Assembly: GCA_046297835.1 (NCBI GenBank)
Contig: JBKBHI010000010.1
Span: forward strand, 70,871 to 134,870
Length of the DNA stretch: 64,000 nt
Source of the DNA: CAMAVH01 sp046297835
GTDB taxonomy: Bacteria > Pseudomonadota > Alphaproteobacteria > SMXQ01
Direction: 5' to 3'
Shown in pieces: positions 1-7,783 of the stretch. The notes under the pieces were generated by a model. That model ran no database searches, had not been told where the DNA came from, and saw only the letters and a program-made list of their open reading frames with translations. The translations under genes and the position numbers were made by a program. Position 1 is the first letter of the stretch; each line of letters begins with the position of its first letter.

Positions 1-345
1 CTTGACGCTCTTGCACAGCGCATTGTCGTCCGGCTCGGCCGGCATCTCGACGCACTGGCCGGTCGTGTCGTAAAGCCAGCCGTGATAGCAGCAGCGGATG
101 CCGTTTCGCTCGACGCGGCCGTGCTCCAGCGAGGCGAGGCGGTGGGCGCAAGCCTGGGCCACCAACCCGACCTTGCCGTTGCCGGCGCGGAACAGGATCA
201 GGTCTTCGCCGAGAATGCGCACCGGTTTGGGCACGCTGCCGGTTTGGGCGCTATAGCCGACCGGCCACCAATAACGCCGCATCACTTCGCCCATGCGCGT
301 GCCGGGGCCGATGCGGGTCAGCAGCTCGTTGTCCTCTGGCGTCAT
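1..345 (-). CDS. Rieske-type aromatic ring-hydroxylating oxygenase alpha subunit, N-terminal part
   Basis: Only the first 115 codons are in the window; the gene continues past position 1. The product begins MTPEDNELLTRIG and soon shows a Rieske [2Fe-2S] site (CAH ... CCYHGW), as in the large subunits of phthalate- or vanillate-type oxygenases that hydroxylate or demethylate aromatic acids. The ATG at 345 is preceded by a GGGAGAGA ribosome-binding site (352-359). The catalytic iron domain is outside the window, so the substrate cannot be told. It is transcribed in the same direction as the LysR gene behind it, and a LysR-type palindrome at 447-463 lies 102 bp upstream of its start. Confidence 0.85.
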   Translation of the reverse strand, partial: MTPEDNELLTRIGPGTRMGEVMRRYWWPVGYSAQTGSVPKPVRILGEDLILFRAGNGKVGLVAQACAHRLASLEHGRVERNGIRCCYHGWLYDTTGQCVEMPAEPDDNALCKSVK

Positions 346-446
346 GGCGTCTCTCTCCCTCGTTCGCGGCCCGTTCGAGCGGGCCTGCATTCGCATTGTT
401 CAGGCGAGACTAGGAGGGGCGGGGCGGCGGCGTAAACCGCGAAGAC

Positions 447-463
447 GGAATGATACTTATTCC
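447..463. promoter_or_regulatory. LysR-type operator palindrome, copy 1
   Basis: GGAAT-N7-ATTCC, a T-N11-A type palindrome typical of LysR boxes. It sits 102 bp upstream of the dioxygenase start. The same architecture ([C/G]GAAT-N7-ATTCC) recurs at 1487-1503, suggesting that both sites bind the LysR protein encoded between them. Role inferred from position and symmetry. Confidence 0.55.
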
Positions 464-497
464 CTGAAGGGCGAAAGCGTCCCTCAAGGACGAATGT

Positions 498-1448
498 TCA
501 GACATGCGGCGACGCGCCGCCATCGGCCAGCGCCGGCGCGCCGAGCTTGCGCGCGAGATAGCCGCTGAGGAAATCGAGAAACAGCTCGACGCGCTTGGGC
601 ACCGCCGTGGCGCGCGGGTAGTAGGCGAGGATGAAACGCTTGGCGCGCGTCGTGTCGGCGAAGATCGGCTGCAAGCGGCCCTGGGCGAGATCGTCGGCGG
701 CGGCATATTCGAGAATCTGGGCGATGCCGGCGCCCTGGATCAGCGCGTCGTAGAGCGCCGCGCCGCTGTTGCTGCTGTAGTTGCCGGTGACGCGCACGGT
801 GTAGGTGCCTTTCGGCCCGGTGAAGTGCCACAGGTCGGCGGACGGCGGGATGGCGAGGATCAGGCAATTGTGCTCGGCCAATTCCTGCGGCGTGCGCGGC
901 AGGCCGGCGCGGGCGAAATAGCTCGGCGCGGCGCAGATCAGATAGCGCACCGAGCCGATGATGCGGCGATCGACGCTGGTGCTGTGCTGCAGCGCTTCGC
1001 GCTCATTCGACAGGCGGATCGTCACGTCGACGTCCTGATGGATCAGGTTGATCGTGTTCGAGGGGGCGAGCACCAGATCGACGGCGACATCGGGGTACTT
1101 GGCGATGAATTCGGCGATCGCCGGCGCCATCAGGCTTTGGCCGAGGCCGAGCGTCGAATGCACGCGCAGCCGGCCGCTCAAGGTCGCTTGCGCCGCGGCG
1201 GTCGAGCGCTGCGCCTCGTCGAGCGCGATCAGGATGCGTTCGGCGTGGGCGTGAAACTCCGCGCCGGCTTCGGTGACGGCGAGATGGCGCGTCGAGCGCT
1301 TGAGCAGCTGCACGCCGAGGCCGCTTTCGAGCCGCGAGATGCGCTTGCTCACCGCCGATTGCGACATGCCGAGCGCCGCCGCCGCGCCGCTGAAATTCTG
1401 CTTCTCGACGACCTTCAGGAAGGCCCGCAAATCGCTGATATATTCCAT
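498..1448 (-). CDS. LysR-family transcriptional regulator
   Basis: A 316-residue protein of normal LysR length. The N-terminal winged helix-turn-helix (residues about 1-60) contains the typical NFSGAAAALGMSQSAVSKRI recognition segment, followed by a linker helix and a periplasmic-binding-like effector domain (about 90-300). It lies between the dioxygenase (same strand) and the divergent substrate-binding-protein operon. It probably controls both through the paired palindromes at 447-463 and 1487-1503. The inducer is unknown; an aromatic acid taken up or processed by the neighbours is a reasonable guess. Confidence 0.9.
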   Translation of the reverse strand: MEYISDLRAFLKVVEKQNFSGAAAALGMSQSAVSKRISRLESGLGVQLLKRSTRHLAVTEAGAEFHAHAERILIALDEAQRSTAAAQATLSGRLRVHSTLGLGQSLMAPAIAEFIAKYPDVAVDLVLAPSNTINLIHQDVDVTIRLSNEREALQHSTSVDRRIIGSVRYLICAAPSYFARAGLPRTPQELAEHNCLILAIPPSADLWHFTGPKGTYTVRVTGNYSSNSGAALYDALIQGAGIAQILEYAAADDLAQGRLQPIFADTTRAKRFILAYYPRATAVPKRVELFLDFLSGYLARKLGAPALADGGASPHV

Positions 1449-1486
1449 GACTCTCTTGCGGCGTGATCGCCGCCCCCAGCGCCGCC

Positions 1487-1503
1487 CGAATATCAGTTAT
1501 TCC
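1487..1503. promoter_or_regulatory. LysR-type operator palindrome, copy 2
   Basis: CGAAT-N7-ATTCC, the same layout as 447-463. It lies 39 bp upstream of the lysR start and 101 bp upstream of the binding-protein start, the usual place for an autoregulatory, divergent-activating LysR site. Confidence 0.55.
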
Positions 1504-1603
1504 AATTCTCCCGGTAGCGGCTCCAAAACAATTGTCCCATGCTCGGCGAAAGCCAAGCGCGAAACGCGCCACGCGCGAGAAAAAACGTCTGGGGAGAGAG
1601 ACC

Positions 1604-2767
1604 ATGAGCATTGTCCGCCACAGGACCGTCCGCAATTGGACCGTCCGCGCGTTGCCGGCGGCGCTCGCCGCCGTTCTGGCCGTCGGCGTGCCGACCGCCG
1701 ATGCCGCCGACATTCCCAAAAGCACGCAGGAATTTCTCAAGCAGCTGAACTTCGGCGAGGACAAGCTCGCCGGGCTCGACAAGGAATTGGCGGTGCCGCA
1801 GGCCTGGCTCGACGACGCCCGCAAGAATCCGACGGTGCGCGTCGGCGGCTCGGAAGATCCGCCGCTGCACGCGCAGATGATCAAGCCGTTCCTCGAACGC
1901 TATCCCTTCATCAAGGTGCAGTTTCAGCGCGGCAGCGCCAACGAGCGCGTCATCCGCCCGCTGCTCGCCTTCCGCGAAGGCCGCTACCTGATGGACGTGG
2001 TGCGCAGCATGGACGGCTCGCTCAGCGAGTTCATCGCCGCCAACGCCGCCACCGACATGCGCGACCTGCCGACCTTCAACGTGGCGCTGGAGGGTAGCCA
2101 TGCCGAGGGCGGCATCGCGATCAGCTTCCGCCAGCGGCCCTATTGCATGGCCTACAACCCGGACCTGGTGCGCGAAGATCAGATGCCGAAGACCTGGAAG
2201 GATCTGCCCAACACGCCGATTCTGGCGAACGGCCGCATCGGCGTGGTGATGCTGCCGCATCTGTGGTTCATGCCGCTGTGGGGCAAGTTCGGCGAGGAAT
2301 GGGCGACGCAGTATCTCGACGATTTCTTCGTCAAGCTGCAGCCCCAGGTGCGCCGCGAGGGCCTGAACGCGGCGATGTCTCTGGTCGGCGCCGGCGAGAA
2401 CTACGTCTCGATCCCGGCCTATGGCGAGCGCATCAAGCAGCTGCGCGACAAGGGCAGCCCGGTGAAATGGTATTGCCCGCAGGACATCGTGCCGGTCGAG
2501 CGGCCGAATCTGACGATCTTCCGCGGCACGCCGAACATGGCGGCGGCCAAGCTCTACGTGAACTGGGTGCTGAGCAAGGAAGGCCAGATCGCCCAGCTCG
2601 CCGTGTTCGAGGCCCTGCCGATCCACAAGGATCTGCAGAGCGACGATTTCTGGCTCTATCCCGATCAGATGCGCGGCCGCGAGCTGATCAATTTTAACGA
2701 TCAGCCGGCGACCGAGAAATTCCTCAAGATGTGGAACAAATACGCGCTCGGCAGTTCGGGCAAATAA
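1604..2767 (+). CDS. ABC-type extracellular substrate-binding protein (family 1)
   Basis: A 387-residue secreted protein. The chosen ATG follows GGGAGAGAG (1592-1600) and opens a Sec signal peptide (hydrophobic ALPAALAAVLAVGV, probable cleavage after ADA near residue 34). The mature part resembles family 1 extracellular solute-binding proteins of the iron/polyamine/thiamine type, with TIFRGTPNMAAAKLYVNWVLSKEGQ near the C-terminal third, a common feature of this fold. No permease or ATPase gene is adjacent, so its transporter must lie elsewhere or it may act as a sensor. It heads a three-gene plus-strand run with a cupin and a Rieske ferredoxin. Confidence 0.8.
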   Translation: MSIVRHRTVRNWTVRALPAALAAVLAVGVPTADAADIPKSTQEFLKQLNFGEDKLAGLDKELAVPQAWLDDARKNPTVRVGGSEDPPLHAQMIKPFLERYPFIKVQFQRGSANERVIRPLLAFREGRYLMDVVRSMDGSLSEFIAANAATDMRDLPTFNVALEGSHAEGGIAISFRQRPYCMAYNPDLVREDQMPKTWKDLPNTPILANGRIGVVMLPHLWFMPLWGKFGEEWATQYLDDFFVKLQPQVRREGLNAAMSLVGAGENYVSIPAYGERIKQLRDKGSPVKWYCPQDIVPVERPNLTIFRGTPNMAAAKLYVNWVLSKEGQIAQLAVFEALPIHKDLQSDDFWLYPDQMRGRELINFNDQPATEKFLKMWNKYALGSSGK

Positions 2768-2780
2768 GCGGGAGGCGTTT

Positions 2781-3218
2781 ATGGCCGCGCATATCACGAC
2801 GATCCGCGAGGCGGTCGACAAGCATGTCGCGGAGAAGGGCGCGCACGGCCGCGTGCTCTTGTCGCAAGTGGGCGACCTGTTGATCGCGCTCAACCTGATG
2901 CCGCCGGGATCGCACAACGAGTTCCACTATCATAAGGGCTCGTCGCAGAGCTTCCTCTGTTTCGAGGGCGAGATGACGGTGCGCACCAAGGAGCACGAAG
3001 GGGCCGAGCCGGTCGTCCACCGCTTGACGGCGGGCATGTGCGTGCTGGTGCCGGCCGACCAATATTATCAGCTCCATAACGAGAGCGATAAGATGGCGAT
3101 CCTCTACCAGGTGAAGGCCCCGGGCGACCAGATCGTCGTCGAGGGCAAGGGTCCGATCAACAACAAGGACTACTTCACCAAGGAGAACAAGGAGCGCATG
3201 CGCGCCGGCACGATCTGA
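2781..3218 (+). CDS. Single-domain cupin protein
   Basis: 145 residues, starting 13 bp after the binding-protein stop, with a GGGAGG-type ribosome-binding site. The central beta-barrel shows the cupin metal motif: PPGSHNEFHYHKGSSQSFLC contains His-x3-His-x-His, and a second strand block follows (GMCVLVPADQYYQLHNES). Such proteins bind a metal and act as small dioxygenases, isomerases or sensors. Operon partners suggest a role in oxidation of the same aromatic or carboxylate substrate. No specific substrate can be assigned. Confidence 0.8.
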   Translation: MAAHITTIREAVDKHVAEKGAHGRVLLSQVGDLLIALNLMPPGSHNEFHYHKGSSQSFLCFEGEMTVRTKEHEGAEPVVHRLTAGMCVLVPADQYYQLHNESDKMAILYQVKAPGDQIVVEGKGPINNKDYFTKENKERMRAGTI

Positions 3219-3235
3219 GCCGCGCGCGAATCGCC

Positions 3236-3601
3236 ATGTCCGTTCCTGTCGTCAAGCCAGGCGGCTTGTTGTGCCGCCTCGGCGATCTGCCTGATCCGTC
3301 CTCCAAGCTGTTCGTCCTCAAGTTCGACGACGGCGAGGAGGTCGAGATTTTCCTCGCGCGGCGCGGCGACGAGGTGTTCGGCTACGTCAATAGCTGCCCG
3401 CACGAGGATATGCCGCTGCAATGCGGCGAGCAGGGCTCGTTCCTCAGCCTCGATAAGCGGCGCATCTTCTGCCAGGTCCACGGCGCGTCGTTCGACATGG
3501 CGACCGGCTGCGCGCTTTCGGGCCCGGCGCTGCCGGACGGCTGCCTGATGAAAGTGCCGCTGGTGAGAGAGGGCGAGGACATCCGGCTCGCGCCGCGCTA
3601 A
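3236..3601 (+). CDS. Rieske [2Fe-2S] ferredoxin-like protein
   Basis: 121 residues with one Rieske domain: the first ligand pair is in NSCPHEDMPLQ (C-x-H) and the second in FCQVHGASFD (C-x2-H), separated by a longer insert than usual. Small soluble Rieske ferredoxins carry electrons to ring-hydroxylating oxygenases. Being in the operon opposite the Rieske oxygenase at 1-345, it is a plausible electron donor for it. It is the last gene of the plus-strand unit and is followed by a strong terminator. Confidence 0.85.
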   Translation: MSVPVVKPGGLLCRLGDLPDPSSKLFVLKFDDGEEVEIFLARRGDEVFGYVNSCPHEDMPLQCGEQGSFLSLDKRRIFCQVHGASFDMATGCALSGPALPDGCLMKVPLVREGEDIRLAPR

Positions 3602-3615
3602 GCGCGCGCAAAGAA

Positions 3616-3645
3616 AAACGGCGGCTCCCTGCGGAGCCGCCGTTT
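3616..3645. terminator. Strong bidirectional hairpin terminator
   Basis: Perfect 13-bp stem (AAACGGCGGCTCC paired with its complement), 4-nt loop, with A-rich and T-rich flanks. It separates the convergent Rieske ferredoxin and dienelactone hydrolase genes. Confidence 0.85.
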
Positions 3646-3665
3646 GCGTTTCTATGGCGCGTCGC

Positions 3666-4334
3666 TCAGCCGACGTGCTTGGCGAGGAAGTCGAGGGTGC
3701 GCTGGCGGGCGAGCTTGGCGGAGGCTTCGTGGTAGCTGCCGCGCTCGTCGCAATTGAAGCCGTGGCCGGCGCCTTCGTAGACGTAGACCGTCACTTCCGG
3801 GCGCGCCGCCTTGATCTTCTCGACCTTCTCCATCGGGATGCCCTTGTCCTCGGTGCCGTTGTGCAGGATCGTCGGGCACTTGGGCTTTTCCTCGGCGAAG
3901 TCGGCGACGTTGCCGCCGTAATAGGCGACCGAGGCGTCGAAGTTCAGGCGCGTCGCGCCGAGCCAGGCGACCGAGCCGCCGAAGCAATAGCCGATGATCG
4001 CCACTTTGCCGGCCGGCTTGGCGGCTTCATAGGCGGCCTGGGTGTCGGCCAGCACCGCGTCCCACTTGAGCTGGGCGCGCGTGTTTTTGCCCTTCTCCTG
4101 GTCCTCCGGCGTGTAGCCGAGCTGCATGTCGGGCGAGACGCGGTCGAACAGCGCCGGCGCGATCACCAGATAGCCGTCCTTGGCGTAGCCGTCGGCGACG
4201 GCGCGGATGTGCTTGTTCGCGCCGAAGATCTCCTGGATCAGCACGATGCCGCCCTTCGGCTTGCCTGCGGGCTCCGCCTTGTAAGCGCCGAACTTGTGGC
4301 CGTCCGACGCGGTCAATTGAATCATGCTACCCAT
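3666..4334 (-). CDS. Dienelactone hydrolase family protein
   Basis: 222 residues, full length for the family. The alpha/beta-hydrolase core carries the nucleophile elbow GYCFGG (catalytic Cys), the acid in the NGTEDKGIP region and the catalytic His in GAGHGFNCDE, which together match carboxymethylenebutenolidase. Such enzymes open dienelactones in chlorocatechol and related ring-cleavage pathways. The ATG at 4334 has a GGAAAGGA site upstream. It is monocistronic or first in a minus-strand unit, and its closeness to the Rieske genes fits aromatic degradation. Exact substrate unknown. Confidence 0.9.
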   Translation of the reverse strand: MGSMIQLTASDGHKFGAYKAEPAGKPKGGIVLIQEIFGANKHIRAVADGYAKDGYLVIAPALFDRVSPDMQLGYTPEDQEKGKNTRAQLKWDAVLADTQAAYEAAKPAGKVAIIGYCFGGSVAWLGATRLNFDASVAYYGGNVADFAEEKPKCPTILHNGTEDKGIPMEKVEKIKAARPEVTVYVYEGAGHGFNCDERGSYHEASAKLARQRTLDFLAKHVG

Positions 4335-4470
4335 GGTCGATCCTTTCCGTTGAGGTGTCCCTGTTCCCCGCGAGGCGGGGATTATTGTGATTCCTGGCCC
4401 GCGAAACGGCCGTAAAACGCTTTATGAAACGCTCGGGGCCGCGCGGACGCGAAAGACTACTCGAATGCGG

Positions 4471-5439
4471 TCAGACGGCAAGCGTCCGTCGGGCCGCGGC
4501 GGCGATTTTATCGGCGTCCGGCGTCAGGAACGCTTCCATGCCGGGACTGAACGGCGTCGGCGTGTGCGGCCGCATCACCCGCGCGATCGGCGCTCGCAAG
4601 AATTTGAAGCCTTTTTCGGCGACCATGGCGGCGATCTCCGAGGCGCTGCCGAAGCTCGGCCCTTCGTCGGCCACCACGAGCCGGCCGGTCTTGGCGACCG
4701 ATGCGAGAATCCCCGCTTCATCGAGCGGAACCAGCGTGCGCGGATCGACCACCTCGGCGGAGATGCCGTCCTTGGCGAGCAGGTCGGCGGCTTTCAGCGC
4801 CTCCGTCACCTGGCGCGACAGGGCGACGATGGTGACGTCCGTGCCCTGGCGATGGACGGCGGCCTTGCCGAACGGCACGCGATGATCGCCGGCCGGCACC
4901 TCGGCGCGCAAGCCGAGCAGCGTCGGGTGGACGAGCATGACGGTGGCGTTGTCGCTGTAGATCGCGCTGAGCGTCAGGCCCTTGGCGTCGGCCGGCGTCG
5001 CCGGCATGACGATCTCGAGGCCCGGATTATGCGCGTAAGCGCCGTGCGGGCTGGCCGAATGCTGCGGCCCGCCACCATTGCGCAGGCCGTGGAACATGCA
5101 GTAAGTGACGGGCGATTTGAGCCGTCCGCCCGACATGTAGCGCGCGTTGGCGGCCTCGTTGACCACCTGGTTCCAGGCTTCGAAGGCGAACACGCCGCTG
5201 CCGAAATGGTGGAACATGCGCAGGCCCGTCATCGACGCGCCGAGCGACAGCATGGCGACGGCGGCTTCCGAGGTCGGCGGATCGAGCACGCGGTCGCCAT
5301 AAGGCGCGAGGCGCTTGTCGGCGGACGCCTCCGCGCCATGGCCGGAAATGCCGCGGCCGATGATCGAAACTTTGGGATCGGCCTCCAGGGCGACGCAGAG
5401 CGCGTCGACCAGGGCTTCGGCGAAATTCATCTCAGGCAT
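4471..5439 (-). CDS. ThDP-dependent 2-oxoacid/acetoin dehydrogenase E1 beta-like subunit (divergent)
   Basis: 322 residues with the E1 beta layout: pyrimidine-binding domain, then transketolase C domain (DVTIVALSRQVTEALKAADLL ... VVDPRTLVPLD). Start at 5439 has a GAGGAG site that overlaps the E1 alpha stop, so the pair is probably translationally coupled. It is divergent: where canonical E1 beta proteins have GEDV with the Glu that activates the cofactor aminopyrimidine, this one reads IIGRGISG, and the following TPISE is PPTSE. The enzyme may therefore have unusual chemistry or be inactive. No E2 or E3 gene is nearby. Confidence 0.8.
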   Translation of the reverse strand: MPEMNFAEALVDALCVALEADPKVSIIGRGISGHGAEASADKRLAPYGDRVLDPPTSEAAVAMLSLGASMTGLRMFHHFGSGVFAFEAWNQVVNEAANARYMSGGRLKSPVTYCMFHGLRNGGGPQHSASPHGAYAHNPGLEIVMPATPADAKGLTLSAIYSDNATVMLVHPTLLGLRAEVPAGDHRVPFGKAAVHRQGTDVTIVALSRQVTEALKAADLLAKDGISAEVVDPRTLVPLDEAGILASVAKTGRLVVADEGPSFGSASEIAAMVAEKGFKFLRAPIARVMRPHTPTPFSPGMEAFLTPDADKIAAAARRTLAV

Positions 5440-5449
5440 GGGGCGCTCC

Positions 5450-6439
5450 TCAGGCGAACTGCTTGGCGGCGTCTTCCGCCTTGGGGAAGGGCGATGCCTC
5501 GGCGGCGATGCGCGCCTTCGCCGTCTCGTCGGCGACGCGCTTGTCGAGGGCGAGCAGCTCGTCGCGCGTCGCCACGCCTTCGCCGATCAGTTTCTTGGCG
5601 TACAGCAGGATCGGATCGTAGATCTTGATCCAATCGGCGTGCTTGCCGTCGATGCGGCCCTCGTCCCACGCCATCGCGATGTCGGTGACGCCGGTCGGGA
5701 AGGCGGCATGGACCTGGTGCGAGCCGGGCCAGCGCTCCAGATCGGCCTGCAGGAATATCGGGCCCTTGCCGCCGCGCACATGGGCCACGGCTTTCTTCGC
5801 CGCCTCGTGCACCTCCTCGACGTTTCTGCCGTCGACGACCACGGTGGGGATGTCGAGCGCGGCGGGCACATGCGACAAATGCTTGGCCGCCAGCATGGAG
5901 GAGGGGCGCTGGCCGGGCTTGCTGTTGTTCTCGCACATGAAGAACACCGGCAGCTTGTGCAGCGCCGCGAGGTTCAGCGCCTCGTAGGCGATGCCCTCGT
6001 CGAGCGTGCCGTCGCCGAAATGCGCGACCGAGATCGCCTTGCTGTTCTGCTTCATCAGGCCGTAGGCCGAGCCGACGGCGAGGGCGATGGAGCCGCCGAC
6101 CATGGCCGAGGTCGAATGGAAGCCCGCGTCGGGATCGCAGATGTGCCACGGCCCGCCGCGCCCCTTGTTGGTGCCGCCCTCGCGGCCCAGAACTTCGGCG
6201 AACATGGCGGCGCGGTCGGAGCCGCGCGCGACGAGATAGCCGTGATTGCGGTGCGTCGTGTGGGCGATATCGTCTTTGCCCAGCGCGAGGCAGGCTCCCG
6301 CGCCCGCGCCTTCCGCGCCGATATAGAGATGCTGGCGGCCGACATACTCGTGCGCCAGCGCGAGGCGGATGACGTCCTCCTCGAAGCGGCGGATGCGCAA
6401 CATGCAGTCGAACAGCGCCAAGCGCTCTTGCTTGTTCAA
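5450..6439 (-). CDS. ThDP-dependent dehydrogenase E1 alpha subunit (minus-strand copy)
   Basis: 329 residues from a TTG start chosen because GGAGGAAGG lies just upstream and the family alignment begins here (LNKQERLALFDCMLRIRRFEE). The ThDP/Mg motif GDG ... ENN is present (FGDGTLDEG ... MCENNSK). It forms an operon with the divergent E1 beta gene 10 bp downstream. With no lipoyl E2 nearby, the pair may use an E2 encoded elsewhere or act as a stand-alone decarboxylase. The N-terminal part is clearly similar to the truncated copy at 8780-9070. Confidence 0.85.
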   Translation of the reverse strand: MNKQERLALFDCMLRIRRFEEDVIRLALAHEYVGRQHLYIGAEGAGAGACLALGKDDIAHTTHRNHGYLVARGSDRAAMFAEVLGREGGTNKGRGGPWHICDPDAGFHSTSAMVGGSIALAVGSAYGLMKQNSKAISVAHFGDGTLDEGIAYEALNLAALHKLPVFFMCENNSKPGQRPSSMLAAKHLSHVPAALDIPTVVVDGRNVEEVHEAAKKAVAHVRGGKGPIFLQADLERWPGSHQVHAAFPTGVTDIAMAWDEGRIDGKHADWIKIYDPILLYAKKLIGEGVATRDELLALDKRVADETAKARIAAEASPFPKAEDAAKQFA

Positions 6440-6757
6440 GCCTTCCTCCCTGGTGAGCCGCGCCGGTTGGTCCGCCGCTTGTGCCCAAGACGCGCGTCCA
6501 TTTTTTATCGGGCGCGTTTCATTTTGATGCCGCGCCGACGCGCAGGCGGAGCCACAGTAGAAGCCGGAAAAATCGCCAGCAAGGGCAAAAGAATTTTTGC
6601 CGCATCGACGCGCGGTAACGAAATGCCGGAAGGAATTTTGGGACGGCATGATGCGCGAATCGTCGGCTGGCCCCGCGCGGCGAAAGCGATTAGGCTTTCC
6701 GAGCTCAGCAAAAACGAGCCGACAAGACAACAAGCGCGCGCGGGAGGCGCGAAACCG
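6440..6757. promoter_or_regulatory. Divergent control region between two E1 operons
   Basis: 318 bp with no gene. It must hold the promoters of both divergent E1 operons. The only clear structure is a 7-bp inverted repeat, GGCAAAA-GAAT-TTTTGCC (6584-6601), a possible operator. No sigma-70 promoter stands out. Confidence 0.4.
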
Positions 6758-7783
6758 ATGGCGCGTGCCGCCGCCAAGACGAAGGCTACTCCAAAGAAAG
6801 GCGCCAAAGCGAAAGCCGCCAAGCCGGGCGCGGAGGCCGCGCCGCTCGCGCTCTATCGCACGATCGCCACGATCCGCGCTTTCGAGGAGACGGTGCAGCG
6901 CCTGTTTCTCGGCGGACACATTCCCGGCCTGGTGCATCTCTACATGGGCCAGGAGGCGGTCGCCGCCGGCGTCTGCGCCGAATTGGCAGAGAGCGATTTC
7001 ATCGCCAGCCATCACCGCGGCCATGGCCATTGCATCGCCAAGGGCGGCGATCTCGAAAAGCTGTTCGCCGAGCTGCTCGGCAAGCGCGCCGGCTACGGCC
7101 TCGGGCGCGGCGGTTCGATGCACATCTTCGATCCGGCCAACGGCAATCTCGGCACCACCGGCATCGTCGGCGGCTCGGTGCCGCTGGCGGCCGGCGCGGC
7201 GCTGACCGCCAAGCTGCGCAAGACCGGCCAAGTCGCGGTCAGCTTCTTCGGCGACGGCGTGCTCAATCAGGGCATCATGTTCGAAGCGATGAACATGGCG
7301 GCGATCTGGAACCTGCCGGCTATCTTCGTCTGCGAGAACAACGGATTCGGCGAATTCACTAGCATCGACGACGTGACGGCGGGCAAGGACATCGCCGATC
7401 GCGGCAAAGCCTTCGCCATCCCGTCCGAGCATGTCGACGGCATGGACGTCCTCACCGTGCAGGCGGCGGCGCGCAAGGCGGTCGCGCGGGCGCGCGCCGG
7501 CAAGGGGCCGAGCTTCCTGATCTGCGCCACCTGGCGCTACAGCGGCCATCATGTCGGCGACAAGCAGGACTACAAGGAGGACGCGGCGACGAAAGCCTGG
7601 CGCAAGCGCGACCCGCTCGCGCAATTGGCGCGCAAGCTCGTCGCGAAAAAGCGCGCGAGCCAGGCGCAGCTCGACAATATCGCCGACGAGGCGAAGGCGG
7701 CCGTCGCCGCCGCGGCGGACGCGGCGCGCAAGCTGCCCGCGCCGGGGCCGGGCGACCTGATGGAGCGTCTCTATGCCGAGTAA
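6758..7783 (+). CDS. ThDP-dependent dehydrogenase E1 alpha subunit (plus-strand copy; acetoin/pyruvate type)
   Basis: 341 residues. A basic, low-complexity N-terminal extension of about 28 residues (Ala, Lys and Pro rich) precedes a canonical E1 alpha domain. That domain has the RHGHG-like segment SHHRGHGHCIAKGGD, GRGGSMH and the ThDP motif GDGVLNQG ... VCENNGFGE. The ATG at 6758 follows GGGAGG by 9 nt. Its stop overlaps the next gene (E1 beta) by 11 bp. This pair looks catalytically complete, unlike the minus-strand pair. Acetoin dehydrogenase-type E1 enzymes resemble it most, but the substrate is not determined. Confidence 0.88.
   Translation: MARAAAKTKATPKKGAKAKAAKPGAEAAPLALYRTIATIRAFEETVQRLFLGGHIPGLVHLYMGQEAVAAGVCAELAESDFIASHHRGHGHCIAKGGDLEKLFAELLGKRAGYGLGRGGSMHIFDPANGNLGTTGIVGGSVPLAAGAALTAKLRKTGQVAVSFFGDGVLNQGIMFEAMNMAAIWNLPAIFVCENNGFGEFTSIDDVTAGKDIADRGKAFAIPSEHVDGMDVLTVQAAARKAVARARAGKGPSFLICATWRYSGHHVGDKQDYKEDAATKAWRKRDPLAQLARKLVAKKRASQAQLDNIADEAKAAVAAAADAARKLPAPGPGDLMERLYAE

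Noticed and set aside
5315..7783. An 822-codon plus-strand open frame
   Set aside because: Only the part from 6758 is the E1 alpha gene; the first two-thirds is the antisense of the minus-strand E1 genes and their control region, with no protein-like features.
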